Shown here one piece after another: positions 10,501 through 21,272 of a stretch of 64,000 nucleotides of DNA. Location of the stretch: the NCBI RefSeq assembly GCF_034140825.1, contig NC_089037.1, forward strand, positions 10,676,001 through 10,740,000. The letters run 5' to 3'. The notes below the pieces were generated by a model. It searched no databases. It worked only from the letters and a program-made list of their open reading frames with translations, and was not told where the DNA came from. This stretch comes from Oryza sativa Japonica Group. Lineage: Eukaryota; Streptophyta; Magnoliopsida; Poales; Poaceae. Within the stretch, counting starts at the first letter, position 1. Every line of letters begins with the position of its first letter. Both the position numbers and the translations under genes were made by a program.

Positions 10501-13192
10501 TGTATCCATCAAGTACTGAGCGAATAAGGGGCTGGGTATCTAAGAACACCTCATCTGCACGACAAAAAACCATTCGATCTTCTTCCATTCAAGAGCTCGA
10601 AAAAAAATTGAGAAATGGACAGGTAGAAAACCTTGTGTTGCTGAAGGGCCAAACACCTTGTTGAAGCTAAAAGTCTTTCGACCTTCCTTTCCAGACTTGG
10701 AAGGAGTGATGATGGTTATATTGCCCTCATCAATTGAACCCACAGCACAAGAACTTACTTGTCCAGGTAAAAAGGGTCGTACTCTACAATATACCCTGAT
10801 ACTCCCTATAAACATGGAAAATAATCAAAATACATGCTTTCTTTCTGCTTCTCACAGCACATTTTTATCCTTAATTGGTCCAGAAACACTTGGCATGAAT
10901 ATTCGATATAACAAGCATACCTTTAAGATCTTGCACTTGGTTGTACAGCTTGCGATTTTCTTCAAGAACTATATGATAACCTGAGGCAGCATGTGCAAGG
11001 CTAAACAGATGCCTTCCTGGAATAAAATTTGCAAATGCATACTTTGTTTATTAGCGTTATATTAAAATAGTTAGTTTAATTAAGCACCTCGGGCATGCCC
11101 ATTTTACCTAAGATGTTGATGTCCTCGGAGTACTTCATTTGCATAAACTCCATGCCAGCTTTTGTAGCTCTAATATCAGCCTTGAGTTCCTAAAGAAAAG
11201 AACCACAAGCAGTAATATAAATATTTAATCACCACCAAGACAATGAAAAATAAAATGAATAATTAAAATAATACCTCAACATGCTTTGACTGTAGTTGTA
11301 GCATTGAATATTGCTTCAGTGTAACTTCTCCATATGCTTCCTTTTTGGTTTGTCTATGTTTGGAGTAAACCTCTATCGTATCCATCTATAGAGGAAGCAA
11401 AAGAAATGTTGGTTGGAAACTAAAAATAGTAGCTGCTAGCAACCTACACCTATCTATTTTTGTGATTGCAACAGAGATTCCTACAGCGGTTGAAAACAAA
11501 TATTTTGAACATACTAAATAAGAGCAAATTTATAGCTTGCCTTTTTCTCATTAGAATTTGGGGTGGCTTCAACCAGAACCTTTGATTTCGAGAAGGATTT
11601 GGTGCCATCTGTACCATTTTTCAGAGCCGCCTTCACCTGTTCCAATGAATTAAAAATTTGATTGTTTATATCATTTCCAGGCGGCCCAGTCTACATATTG
11701 CCATATGTCACGCAGAAAACGATTTCAAAAACAACAGATAAGAAGTGTACAAAGATGATATCTACCAATTCATGTTGGCTAGTCAATCGATTCTCGAATT
11801 CCTCGACGAGTTTACTCAGCATGGACTCCAAGAGCTGCAGGCAAACAATAGCATAAAAACTCCAAGGAACCGGTAAAGCATCACATGAAAGGGAAAGCTG
11901 CTTGCATGTATCCCATTGAACCAGTAAACAGCTTACTAAAAAATGGGGAACCTGATTGGCCTACCTGTGGAACTTCGTCGGGCCTCTTGTCGGACAAAAC
12001 TGCACTAACCAACATTTTCAAAGGGCGTGACGTCGACTGCACGAAGCATTAACCGTTTAGCCGCATATCGTCTAGCAAAACAAGACAAATACAAAGCAGC
12101 TTCAAAATTGAAGCACGGAGCTAACCATGTCACCGGAATCAAGATGATAATCACCGCTGAATCCAGCCTCCTCGTAAGGCACCTCGCCCTCGTTCATCGA
12201 TTGGCACCTCCGGAATGGCTCGGAGTTCTTCCTCACGAACGACTTGCCGGAAGCCGACGGCTTCAAATTCCCCCCGTATTTCCATGGCCCGGTGCCACCA
12301 CATTGTTTCCAGTCACCGTACGACTTCAATGCCAGTACGCAGTTCACCACCCTGGCGCTCTTCCCTCCCTGCGCCCAGAAAGGCAAAAAAAAGGCGCGCG
12401 TCAAAATCACAGGCTCCACAAGAGAGTGTGCCTAAAGCAATCGACGATGAGGGTGATGGCCGCTTTGCTGCAGCTGCAAGCAACGGCGCATGGGGGCCGG
12501 GTGGCGCGCTCCGACACGAACCTGCTCCAAATCGGAGGCCTCGAAACACGGCAGGCCGATCTCCTGCGCCGCCACGAGGAAGTTGCGCACGTTCTCGAAG
12601 TACTGGAACGCCGACAGCGCCGCGCCGTCCGGCTGCAGCACGGAGTCCGCCGCCGTGTTCACCACCACCTGCGGGGCGCGCGCGCGCGCAACATCACAGC
12701 AACCAACCATCACGCTACAGTGGCAAACAGCGCAGCGGGAGCGAATCAAATTAACGAACACAACGTGTGCGCATGCCTTGGGGACGGCGCCCGGGTGGAC
12801 CCTGTTGAGCGCGCCGCAGAGGATCTGGCCGTTGCGGAGGCCGAGCCGGAACTCCTCCTCCGACGGCTCCTCCGGCAGGTCGCGCGCGGCCACCGCCCCC
12901 ACCGTGCGGCGCAGCCACCCCGCCGCCTCGTTCCGCCTCGCCGCTGCACGGAACCAAACAATGTCGCGTGAGCGAGCGAAGCCAGCCGATAGCGGGTGGC
13001 AAATTGGCAAAAGACCACCACGATTCCACGCAGAACACGCGAAGCGACACGACACGACACGACACACGCACCGGCTTCCTCCGCCCTGCGGGAGGCGAGG
13101 TCGCGGTCGCTGAGGCGGCACCCGTGCTGCCGCAGCACGTCCTCCACCACGGCGGCCGCGGAGAGCGAGAAGAGCGCCGCCGCCTCCGCCAT
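7573..13192 (-). CDS. KIN-14 kinesin with calponin-homology domain (KCH type)
   Basis: Microtubule motor of the plant KIN-14 class, whose known members are minus-end directed; the CH domain can bind actin in relatives. Nineteen exons join without a break into 1020 codons plus stop: 13192-13072, 12943-12777, 12668-12522, 12368-12126, 12036-11965, 11834-11766, 11636-11541, 11385-11275, 11189-11108, 11016-10921, 10805-10632, 10554-10448, 10322-10144, 10023-9862, 9773-9520, 9426-9263, 9178-8990, 8816-8320 and 7705-7573. Order of parts: CH domain about residues 42-167, a linker and coiled coil about 225-400, then the motor at about 402-735 with neck [11 protein letters not shown]-loop [10 protein letters not shown] (ends near 494), switch [10 protein letters not shown] (near 601-609) and switch II DLAGSE (634-639). 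A low-complexity Ser/Arg-rich tail follows. A motor placed after the CH and coiled-coil regions is typical of the class. Introns 2 and 7 have GC donors and intron 13 is AT-AC. Confidence 0.95.
10024..10143 (-). other. U12-type AT-AC intron in the kinesin gene
   Basis: On the minus strand the exon ends in AAAAG at 10144 and is followed by ATATCCTCAC, close to the U12 donor ATATCCTT. Near the other end stands TTCCTTAAC, the U12 branch-site consensus. Ten bases later the sequence reads AC, then exon ATTAGAG from 10023. Only this joining keeps the motor frame (codons AGA TTA GAG ATT CGA, as in relatives); I found no GT-AG pair that does. The intron is 120 nt long and sits in the motor domain. Confidence 0.85.
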
Positions 13193-13560
13193 CCGTGGCT
13201 CGCGCGCGGTGCCGCCTCGCCGCTGCAGCTGCTCCGCTCCGCTCCGCTGGTCTGTCTGGTTTGAAATGGACGGTGGAATTAGGGAGGTGGCGAGTCCATT
13301 AATGGGGCGATGCGTGGTGGTTTTGTGGGGGTGGTTATAATGGAGGGGGGAGGAGACGGAGAGGTGGGAGCTTTGTGGTTAGCTGCAATGCATTGCGATT
13401 TTGCGATGCGCCAATGCCTGCGCTGCGTGTATGCGCGCTTTTCTTTCGGCTGCTTCGGGCTTAAAAATTGTGGTTAGTGGAAGTGGATTTCAGTTTTCAT
13501 TTCCTCCCCTTTTTTGTCTTCTCATCTTCTGCTCTTTTTTCTTTGTTTTCGCCGCTCTGG
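13193..13560. other. Upstream region of the kinesin gene
   Basis: GC-rich sequence next to the start codon at 13192 is the likely 5' untranslated region and core promoter, followed by a T-rich stretch. Nothing else is supported. Confidence 0.45.
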
Positions 13561-14577
13561 CGTTTTGTTTGAGTAAAGTGTACTCTGCTCCGGTGCTCCC
13601 TAACTACAGTACGGCGGCCGCTTGTTTTTTTTTCTGTTGTTAATTTTTTTTCATAACGAAATGATAAAGATTGGTCCACGCTGCACATGGTATTTTCTTT
13701 TTTAAAATACAATTATGTGCTTTATTCAAATATAACATTGATCACTATGAAACTTAAGGCTTGGTTTAGACTACGTGGAGCAACTAAGACGTGAAAATAA
13801 TCGGTGAAGTAGCTAAAAACAATGCAAAAATATTTTAGAGATAAACCGTGTTCGTTTCGGCATTTTGGTGATTAGCCGCTTAGCTTATCAGGAAAGACAC
13901 TCAATTAGTATACGATTAACTAACTGCTAGCTAGTACAAAGTTAAAATTTTGAGTTGTTTTAATCTTTTAATACGAAAAGTTTTTCTTAAAAAATGCACC
14001 ATTTGGTGAAATGTGTTATGTATATGTGTTTGATTATTTTATTTTTTTGAGAAACACAATACAAAACAGAGCGTTTTGTTTGAGTAAAGTGTACTCTGCT
14101 CCGGTGCTCCCTAACTACAGTACGGGCCGCTTGTTTTTTTTTCTGTTGTTAATTTTTTTTTCATAACGAAATGATAAAGATTGGTCCACGCTGCACATGG
14201 TATTTTCTTTTTTAAAATACAATTATGTGCTTTATTCAAATATAGCATTGATCACTATGAAACTTAAGGTTTGGTTTAGACTACGTGGAGCAACTAAGAC
14301 GTGAAAATAATCGGTGAAGTAGCTAAAAACAATGCAAAAATATTTTAGAGATAAACCGCGTTCGTTTCGGCATTTTGGTGATTAGCCGCTTAGCTTATCA
14401 GGAAAGACACTCAATTAGTATACGATTAACTAACTGCTAGCTAGTACAAAGTTAAAATTTTGAGTTGTTTTAATCTTTTAATACGAAAAGTTTTTCTTAA
14501 AAAATGCACCATTTGGTGAAATGTGTTATGTATATGTGTTTGATTATTTTATTTTTTTAGAAACACAATACAAAACG
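13561..14577. repeat. 511-bp tandem duplication
   Basis: The segment from 13561 recurs from 14072, a period of 511 bp. The two copies differ at only a handful of positions (for example CGGCGGCCGC against CGGGCCGC, and TAACATTG against TAGCATTG). Each copy holds a T-rich part, a block starting GGTTTAGACTACGTGG that looks like a decayed MITE, and a tail GAAACACAATACAAAAC. The tail continues into a SINE only after the second copy, so the duplication probably used the SINE border as one end. Confidence 0.9.
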
Positions 14578-14688
14578 CAGGCACTCACAAGGCCGGCACC
14601 CGTCTAGGATTTGAACCCAGGTGGGCTGGTTCCACCACAAGGAACCTAACCAGTCAAGCTATGCTCACTTCGCATATGTGTTTGATTA
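14555..14688 (-). mobile_element. tRNA-derived SINE (grass type)
   Basis: Read on the minus strand, the head has an A-box-like TAGCTTGACTGGTTAGG and a B box GGTTCAAATCC about 40 bases later. Between them is the CTTGTGGTGGAACCAGCCC block seen in many grass SINEs. The body ends in TTTTGTATTGTGTTTC and a T/A-rich tail. It lacks a tRNA fold, so it is a SINE head and not a tRNA gene. Confidence 0.65.
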
Positions 14689-14939
14689 TTGCTGTACTAG
14701 TATATTTTATATTGGAAAATGTCCATATACCACTTCTAAACTTTAGCTTTAAGTTAATAATCTAATCACCATAAACTTTAAAAATGTCCATTTAACTCTC
14801 TAAACTTTACAATATTGTTCATATTTTCTAAAGACAATGGAAGCTTTATTGAATTTAACCAATTACATTTGTTCATATAGCCTCCTAAGAGGATTTTGCA
14901 AGGTATTATAGTTCCTGAAAACATATATGTCATCTTGTA

Positions 14940-15338
14940 GTGAATCATACTTATACGTACAAATGTAGGCGCTCAAACAGGTGTATACCACCCATATAAA
15001 CGCACACATGTACATTCTACCACTATGAGCACTTTTCAAAAGACTGCACCGTTATATTTTGAGATTTACGCTATGAGCACCTCCTAGCAAATCATACTTA
15101 TACGGTATAAACACAAACACTCAAACATGCGTACACTCACACCCTGTCTCTACGAGCACTTCTAAAATATTGTGCCAGGATATCTTGAGATTGACAAAGT
15201 CACCACAGATGTCTCGCTATCGATAGGTACGTTACATGCCACTAAAAGAATAATTAGTTGTAAACTTGAACCCAGGTGAGCAGATCCCACTGTAACCCAT
15301 CCAATTTAGCTAATCTCACTTCACATACTTGCAGGTGT
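14940..15338 (-). mobile_element. Decayed tRNA-derived SINE with duplicated 3' part
   Basis: On the minus strand the head at about 15335 reads AGCTAAATTGGATGGGTTA, then CACCTGGGTTCAAG. The body follows with TAGTGGCATGTAACGTACC, GGTGACTTTGTCAATCTCAA and GTGCTCGTAGAGACAGGGTG, all recognisable parts of a common rice SINE. The 3' portion (15070-15170) recurs in a more diverged form at 14945-15070, suggesting a second insertion or an internal duplication. Confidence 0.6.
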
Positions 15339-15882
15339 AAAACTAAAATAGCCTAGTATTAAAGTAGAATTGCTAGTGGATTTTAAAGAGACTAGCGTGG
15401 GAATGTTTTTTTCTAAAAAAAAATCGAGTGCATTCAATTTCAGCATTTCTTCAAACTTATAATAAGTTCTTTTTTTTTTACCTTTTTATCTGCTATTATG
15501 TGTGAAACTACTCCGTCATTTCCGCTAACTCCAACATTCATGCATTCTCTGAAAACGACTGTCTCAAATGACAAGGGGTCGTGAAGGTTATGCACAGAAC
15601 GATGTTTTTGGCAAGTAAAGTGACTCCATATTGATATTACTGGTTTGGAGGGAAAAAAAGAAGAGAGGTGAAATGTTCCATTCAGCCGTACCTACGTGGT
15701 CATCACTAACTAACTTTGTTGTACAATTTGTCTCGGGATCACCAACTCACCATGTTTGACCTTGCCTTGATCCACCAGGCCACCCCCACACAGTAGTGCA
15801 TATTGCCACTTCTCTTTCTGTAACACCGGTTTTTCTTCTTTTTTTTCTTTTTGTTTGGTAATGAATATTCCTAGATACTGGA

Positions 15883-15902
15883 GTAGTAGTAGTAGTAGTA
15901 GT
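15883..15902. repeat. (GTA)n microsatellite
   Basis: About seven GTA units in a row in intergenic DNA. Confidence 0.85.
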
Positions 15903-16697
15903 ACCTGCATGTTGTATGTTTTGGTGAATTTTCGTTCGTCCTGTCAACTAACAACATTAACAGTTCAGTACAAGGAGTTCGATTAATTCATGTAACAACC
16001 AACGGAGTGCAAATTTCTTCGGACACATTGCAAATTTGTCTTGACCCATCAGCTTTAAAAACGAAGTGTATCGGTTCACAACATTTCTTCGCCGATAGGT
16101 CAAGTGTCAGTGTGTCACGGACTTCTCATGTACTTTGCCTTAAATTTCAAGCATGATCTGAAGTGAAGTACTGCATTTATAAGATGGGATCATGGGACGT
16201 TGTCCCAATAAAGGACTAGCTAATGCCTAGTATATGTGATCAAATTAAGTGGAGTACTATAGGTTGCAATAGTAATTGTTACATATAGCATGTTTTTTAC
16301 CGAACTTTTTTCCATTTTCTTCTTAGGGCTTCTTTGAAAAAAATAATCAGTACTATTGTTTGTTCCAAAGAAAAACAGATTTTTTGCCGTTTGCAATATG
16401 TTGTGATGAGAAAACCATCAATGGGAGACACTAGGGATGTTTTTGTTACTTGAACATTGTAATAAGAGTAAAATTCTTAGTTCTGTCGGTAAATACAATA
16501 CCCGTTTTGTTGGTAAATATCAGTTATGTAAAAAATGACAAATGTTTGTGAATATATAACAATACGAGTTATTGCCTTACACTTACTACTATTACTGAAT
16601 ATAAAACATTAGTACCAACTTTCACGGTACAATATATTTACATGTTGTGTTGTATACTGTAGGAAACTGCGCTAAGGCATGCAAGTGGCAGGAATGA

Positions 16698-16983
16698 AGG
16701 GCCATTTTGGATTGGTACCAAAATGTGCCTTACCAATTTTATTGGTACCTTGAATAGTAATAGTATGGGTTTGTATTGAAGCCAAATTATTGGTAATGTC
16801 AATGATTAATTTGTCACTAATTTAGAACCTTCTTCTCTATATCATCAATATTTGGCATCATATTGGTAGTAATCCAAATATGTATAATAAATCTCTACCC
16901 TACCAAAAAAAATTGTAGTACCAAAACATGTCAAAAGTTTGCTACTACCAGTGTTTTGGTAAGGTAGAGAATCAAACAGCCCC
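16698..16983. mobile_element. Probable MITE with GGTACC-rich subterminal parts
   Basis: The left end reads GGGCCATTTTGGATTGGTAC and the right end GGTAGAGAATCAAACAGCCCC, which pair only loosely as inverted repeats. Internal motifs (TTGGTAC, TACCAA) recur in both orientations. The length and the lack of coding capacity fit an old MITE. The superfamily is not clear. Confidence 0.45.
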
Positions 16984-19900
16984 GAAAATATTTTTATAAA
17001 GAAAAACCAGGAGAAGTATTTAGATTGCACTCGGTCAAATTTGTAACCCAAAAGCTCCAAAACGGGGGAGTAGTCGAATCCCCGTCGGACCTGATCGCCT
17101 GCGGCCCCACGCACGCTCTCGCTCCGCTAATCTCCTCTCCAACGGTCGCCCACAATTTAAACCGGGGCTCGCATCGCACGGCACGGCACGCTCCCACTCC
17201 CACTCCGCCGCCCGCTCGGCTTGGCTCCGCTTCCGCCGCGGGCCCGCGCGACGAAAGCGATGGCCCCACCACAGAGATCGGCCCCAGCCGGCGCGCGTCT
17301 TTGGGAGGGAGGCCGGCCTCCGTGAGCCGGAGGTAAGGAGAAAAAATGGGAGGCGAGGTGGTTGCCGTCCCATGAAAGCTACCGGCGGTGGTGGTGGCGG
17401 GCGTGGGGCCCGCCGTGTCAGAGCGCATGGTGGGAGCTTCGGATCTTCTTCTTCCTGTAGCGACTTGCGACGCGTGGTGAACTGGTGAATGGTGGTCTGG
17501 ACTTGTGTGGGTAAACAACAACAGTAGTGGGTCAAGGGGCCGAGAGCAATCGAGCGTCCAGTAGAAAGCAATGAAAAGCATCTATACAAAGAAAAGGAAA
17601 GAAAAATGTAAAGGACATGGTAAACAAGGTGTCCGACCTGGAAATGGGCATTTCTCTAATCATGTCCAAAGCTGGGATTGGTTAGTCCTAGTACTGAACC
17701 ACCGATGACTTTAACAATGAGTAGCAACATAACCAGGTGAATTTGACACGGCAGACCGTAAAAGAAGATTGCTCTTGAAAAAAACTATGAGGTCCTGATT
17801 GGTAGTAGTTGGAACTTGGAAGAAGGCGGAATTTTTTTTCCCCACCTAGTAGAACCAAAAAATTATAAACTGCTTTTGATAATCGTCCAACCCGCATACT
17901 CTGTTCATATGCGAAGAACCGAGGACAGCGAAAACGTAAAAACCTAGGGCAACTCCTTGATTTTTTTTTCTGTTCATTTTTCTTTAGATGTAACAACCCC
18001 CAAACTAATTAATAGTGTGCTACAAGCCTATACCCATAATGTTGTTTCCTATGAATCATTTGTTGGCATAGCATCGTGCCTAAAAGTGCACTACTGGCAA
18101 TGGTCGCCGTCCCTTTTAATTTGTTCTCAATTTCCGGCGTTAGGTGCAGATTATGGGGGTCCATTTCGTCCGAAACTTGGAGCGTGTCATATGGACCGTG
18201 CGTCACCACGTCCCGCCTGGGTTGCTGTCACGCTATGAACAAATCTGCTAATGTACGTAGGACACAGAAGATAATATATCAATTAATTTCGCAAGCTTGT
18301 ACTTTACCAAATCCATTTTGTATCCCGTGGTCACGACAAAATCTAAAATGCTTCCTCATTTTTGGAAAATAATAAAAGCATTTTTCGTCAACAGTTTAAC
18401 AAACTATTTGAAGAATTTTGCAGGAATTATTTCGCCACCGTTTCCGGATGATTGATATACTCTCTGTCCAATCACTTAGCTTGCACTGTAATATAATGCG
18501 TTGTTGCAACATTCAGGGGTAAGCAATAGGACAGGTTAATTATAGTACTGTGGTTAGTACTACCCATTAAGAGTAAGTCTTCTATCTGACAGCAACAAAT
18601 ACTCTGCACTCTACTACTCTAGGACTGTTTTGATTGCCAAATTAAATTGACCCTGGATTATCCAGAAGCTAACACATTACTTAGCTTAATAATAATTCCA
18701 CGGGTACGAGACACGTCTCTTGCACTAAACTGAAGAAAAGCTCAGTAGTGCTGAGCGTTGTGTAGCACAAAGTAAGCAGCAACAACCACCGGCCTTACAG
18801 CTAAAGCGAGGAATTCCCTTAGCTCCAAATCCACCGTTCTAACGCCAAAGCCTTTTTATTCAGTGTCGATGGATCAAAGCTTGACGAGGAAGAGATCTCG
18901 CTCCAGAAAGAAAATTATTGGTAAGGTTGTTGTTAGGTCGTAGAGGTGATCGGTAGTTCCCTGTGATCATGGCATGATCCATCTTGAATCCTTGCTTGCC
19001 ATCAACAACAGCTACTCTACCTGTTATGTGTTACTTACATCTGCAGCTAGCTTCATCTGGCAAAGAGAGATACGAGCACAAAAGGAACAAGCTATATGTG
19101 CAACCTAAGAACGACTAAGAACGATCTGCTTACATCTGCAGACTGCAGCTAGCTTCATCTGGTACAGATATGGCAGAAAAGGAACCAGCATAAGAACAAT
19201 CTGCTTTATGCCTGACAACACGGTATTCTGAGCTCTGATGAAATGTGGGTTCAGAATCTTCAGCTATATCTGTCTACAACCTATGGCAAGCCAGGTCAAA
19301 ATGGAAAATGCTGGTTCTTCTTCCATGGGTAACACAAGAAACAGAGAGGATCAATGCCTCACTGGAAGCGTCCAAAGCCTAGTCCACTTTAAGCAGCTAC
19401 TTGCAATGCAGTGTCGGGCAGAGGGAAAATCATGGGGGGAAAAGCGTCTGCCCCGGCGGCCATGAAAATGGCCTGCCTGCCTGTACTCAAGTTAAACGCA
19501 ATCATCGTCCTTGCTTTCACTGGATTGAATAATGGTCCATGCTTACTTAGCAACAGTCCAGATTAGAAATTTTCTACTGAATCATGCACTCGCTAACCAC
19601 TTTAGGAATCCTGCCATTTTGTGATTGCTCTCGTCTTTTCCCCGTACGCCAACTTGGAGAGCAAATAGGAACAAAACATATGGTCCTGCGCCTATCGGTG
19701 CGTTCTTCTCTTCAGCCCAAGCCTACAAAACTGAAGTACATTTCAGTGACAGTTTCTCAATTTCTGCCCCAATTTTGTTTCGTTTTGGGTGATTAATTTG
19801 CAGGGAATTTTAACTGCTATGAAGTGGGTAGTTAACAGAACTTACCGACAGTTCCAATTTTCTTCTGAAAAATGGATATAAAAAGTGGAGTAAAATGGAA

Positions 19901-20689
19901 AGGGAAAAGAAGATGGTCCAAAGGTGGCTCCTTTTCGCTGGGTGTGGAGCTGGCTGGCTCTGAGATGCACATGACATAGGGCTCAAGCAACACTCAAAAG
20001 AAACATATGCCAATATCCTTCCATTGCCTTTTCCCCCTCTACCCTGATGAGCAAGGACTGTACAACTCTCTCTGCCCGGTCTGCTTGAGCCATTGGAAAC
20101 ATCTCTGTGCAGCAATCAAGATGGCCAGGTAGGCCTTGAAGAGCTTTGGGGTGCATCATTGTCTCAGCACCGTAAAGGAGAGGAGGAGGGCGATTGGTGG
20201 CAGGCAGCTTGGCAATGCGATTATCCAAATGCACACATAGCCTCTTGACAACTCATTTCACGGCGAAAGCTGCCTCCAAAGACTCAACGATGTGTTGGCA
20301 CCGAGAAAGATGTTACGACTACTAATTTAGGGAAATTGCAGCGGCTAAGTAGGAGTTGCACTTACGTGTCATGTTCTTTTTTTTCCCCTGAACATACAAC
20401 ATGAAACTATCAAAATGCCTATGCACTGCCGACACTGCGATCCTGCCTGTACATTTGAAGCTTTGCTCATCGTGGAGAGCTATGTTGGAATTTGGATCCC
20501 TTGCGTATTCTGCTGGGGGAATCATGGCCTGTGCTTGCATGTGATGTTTTCAGAGACTAAAATCTACTAGCTCGGTTCGTATATTCAGAAAGCTCAAATG
20601 ATTGACTGCTAAAGTTTCTCCTTTCCAATTTATTTTAGAGATTTTTTTTCTAAATTTTTCAATTCTTGTATGAACATTTCAAGATAAAC
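16984..20689. other. Intergenic DNA with a GC-rich island; no confident gene
   Basis: 17030-17335 is a GC-rich island unlike its AT-rich surroundings and ends in GAGCCGGAG followed by GTAAGG, a good plus-strand donor, so it could be the first exon of a transcript. I could not follow it to a second coding exon. On the minus strand, small open frames at 20540-20322 and 20234-19983 are adjacent and not low-complexity, but I do not recognise them. Confidence 0.35.
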
Positions 20690-21060
20690 TATTGATCATG
20701 CAGCAATGTTGTAATATTAACTTCGAGACCCGAGAGCATCTTTCATTAGATAAGATAAGCAACCAAAGGAAATCATTGCGGGAGCAGCTTGCTGAGTATA
20801 TGTATCTCAAAAGGCAGGGGAAACGAAATGAAAATGCAATGGAAAGTGTTCTTGGATGTATAGATTACTTCACTGATTGGCACGGGTTATGATCAAACAG
20901 CGCTACGATAAGCTAATGCAAAATTAAACATGACCAGGCTACCTAATCTAAGGGGATCTTAATGTAAGAATCAGTGGGCGATGCCATCATTGCACAGGAT
21001 TGAGAGAATGGCTTCCAGCTCACTCGGGGTTTCCAATCAGTAAGTATATGGCCATGATTT
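20690..21060. repeat. Upstream half of the PEX11 duplication, copy 1
   Basis: This block (for example GTAATATTAACTTCGAGACC, GGAAAGTGTTCTTGGATGTA and GGGCGATGCCATCATTGCA) recurs with substitutions and small indels at about 24310-24730. Each block lies upstream of a PEX11 gene, so the duplication covered promoter-distal sequence as well as the coding region. The small open frame within it is not preserved in the second copy, so it is not a gene. Confidence 0.8.
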
Positions 21061-21272
21061 CTCGGGGTCTCGTTCTCGCCGGGTCGTCTCGATATGATAG
21101 TCTGCTTCCTTGCAATATGATTTCTAGAGAATCACGCGTGCTAATCCAAATGGTTTTATCGTGGCAAAATTCTACTCACGCATAACCGGAGAGATAAATT
21201 CTACTCACGCAGTGGCCCAATTCACGGCCTTCTCAGGACCGAGAGAACTTGGCCCAGATAGCAATACTGGGA

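Noticed and set aside
12027-13264. Long plus-strand frames opposite the kinesin first exons
   Set aside because: The minus strand carries the spliced calponin-homology exons. The plus-strand translations are Arg/Ala-rich and match nothing.
14575-14690. Possible tRNA gene (A- and B-box-like motifs on the minus strand)
   Set aside because: The spacing and the sequence between the boxes match a grass SINE head, and no acceptor stem or cloverleaf can be drawn.
17035-17589. Minus-strand open frames of 184-195 codons in the GC island
   Set aside because: Overlapping frames are open on both strands, composition is Arg/Pro/Thr-rich, and no domain or splice pattern supports them.
20692-20892. Small plus-strand frame in the PEX11 upstream block
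   Set aside because: The duplicated block at 24305-24730 does not keep the frame, so it is not under coding constraint.
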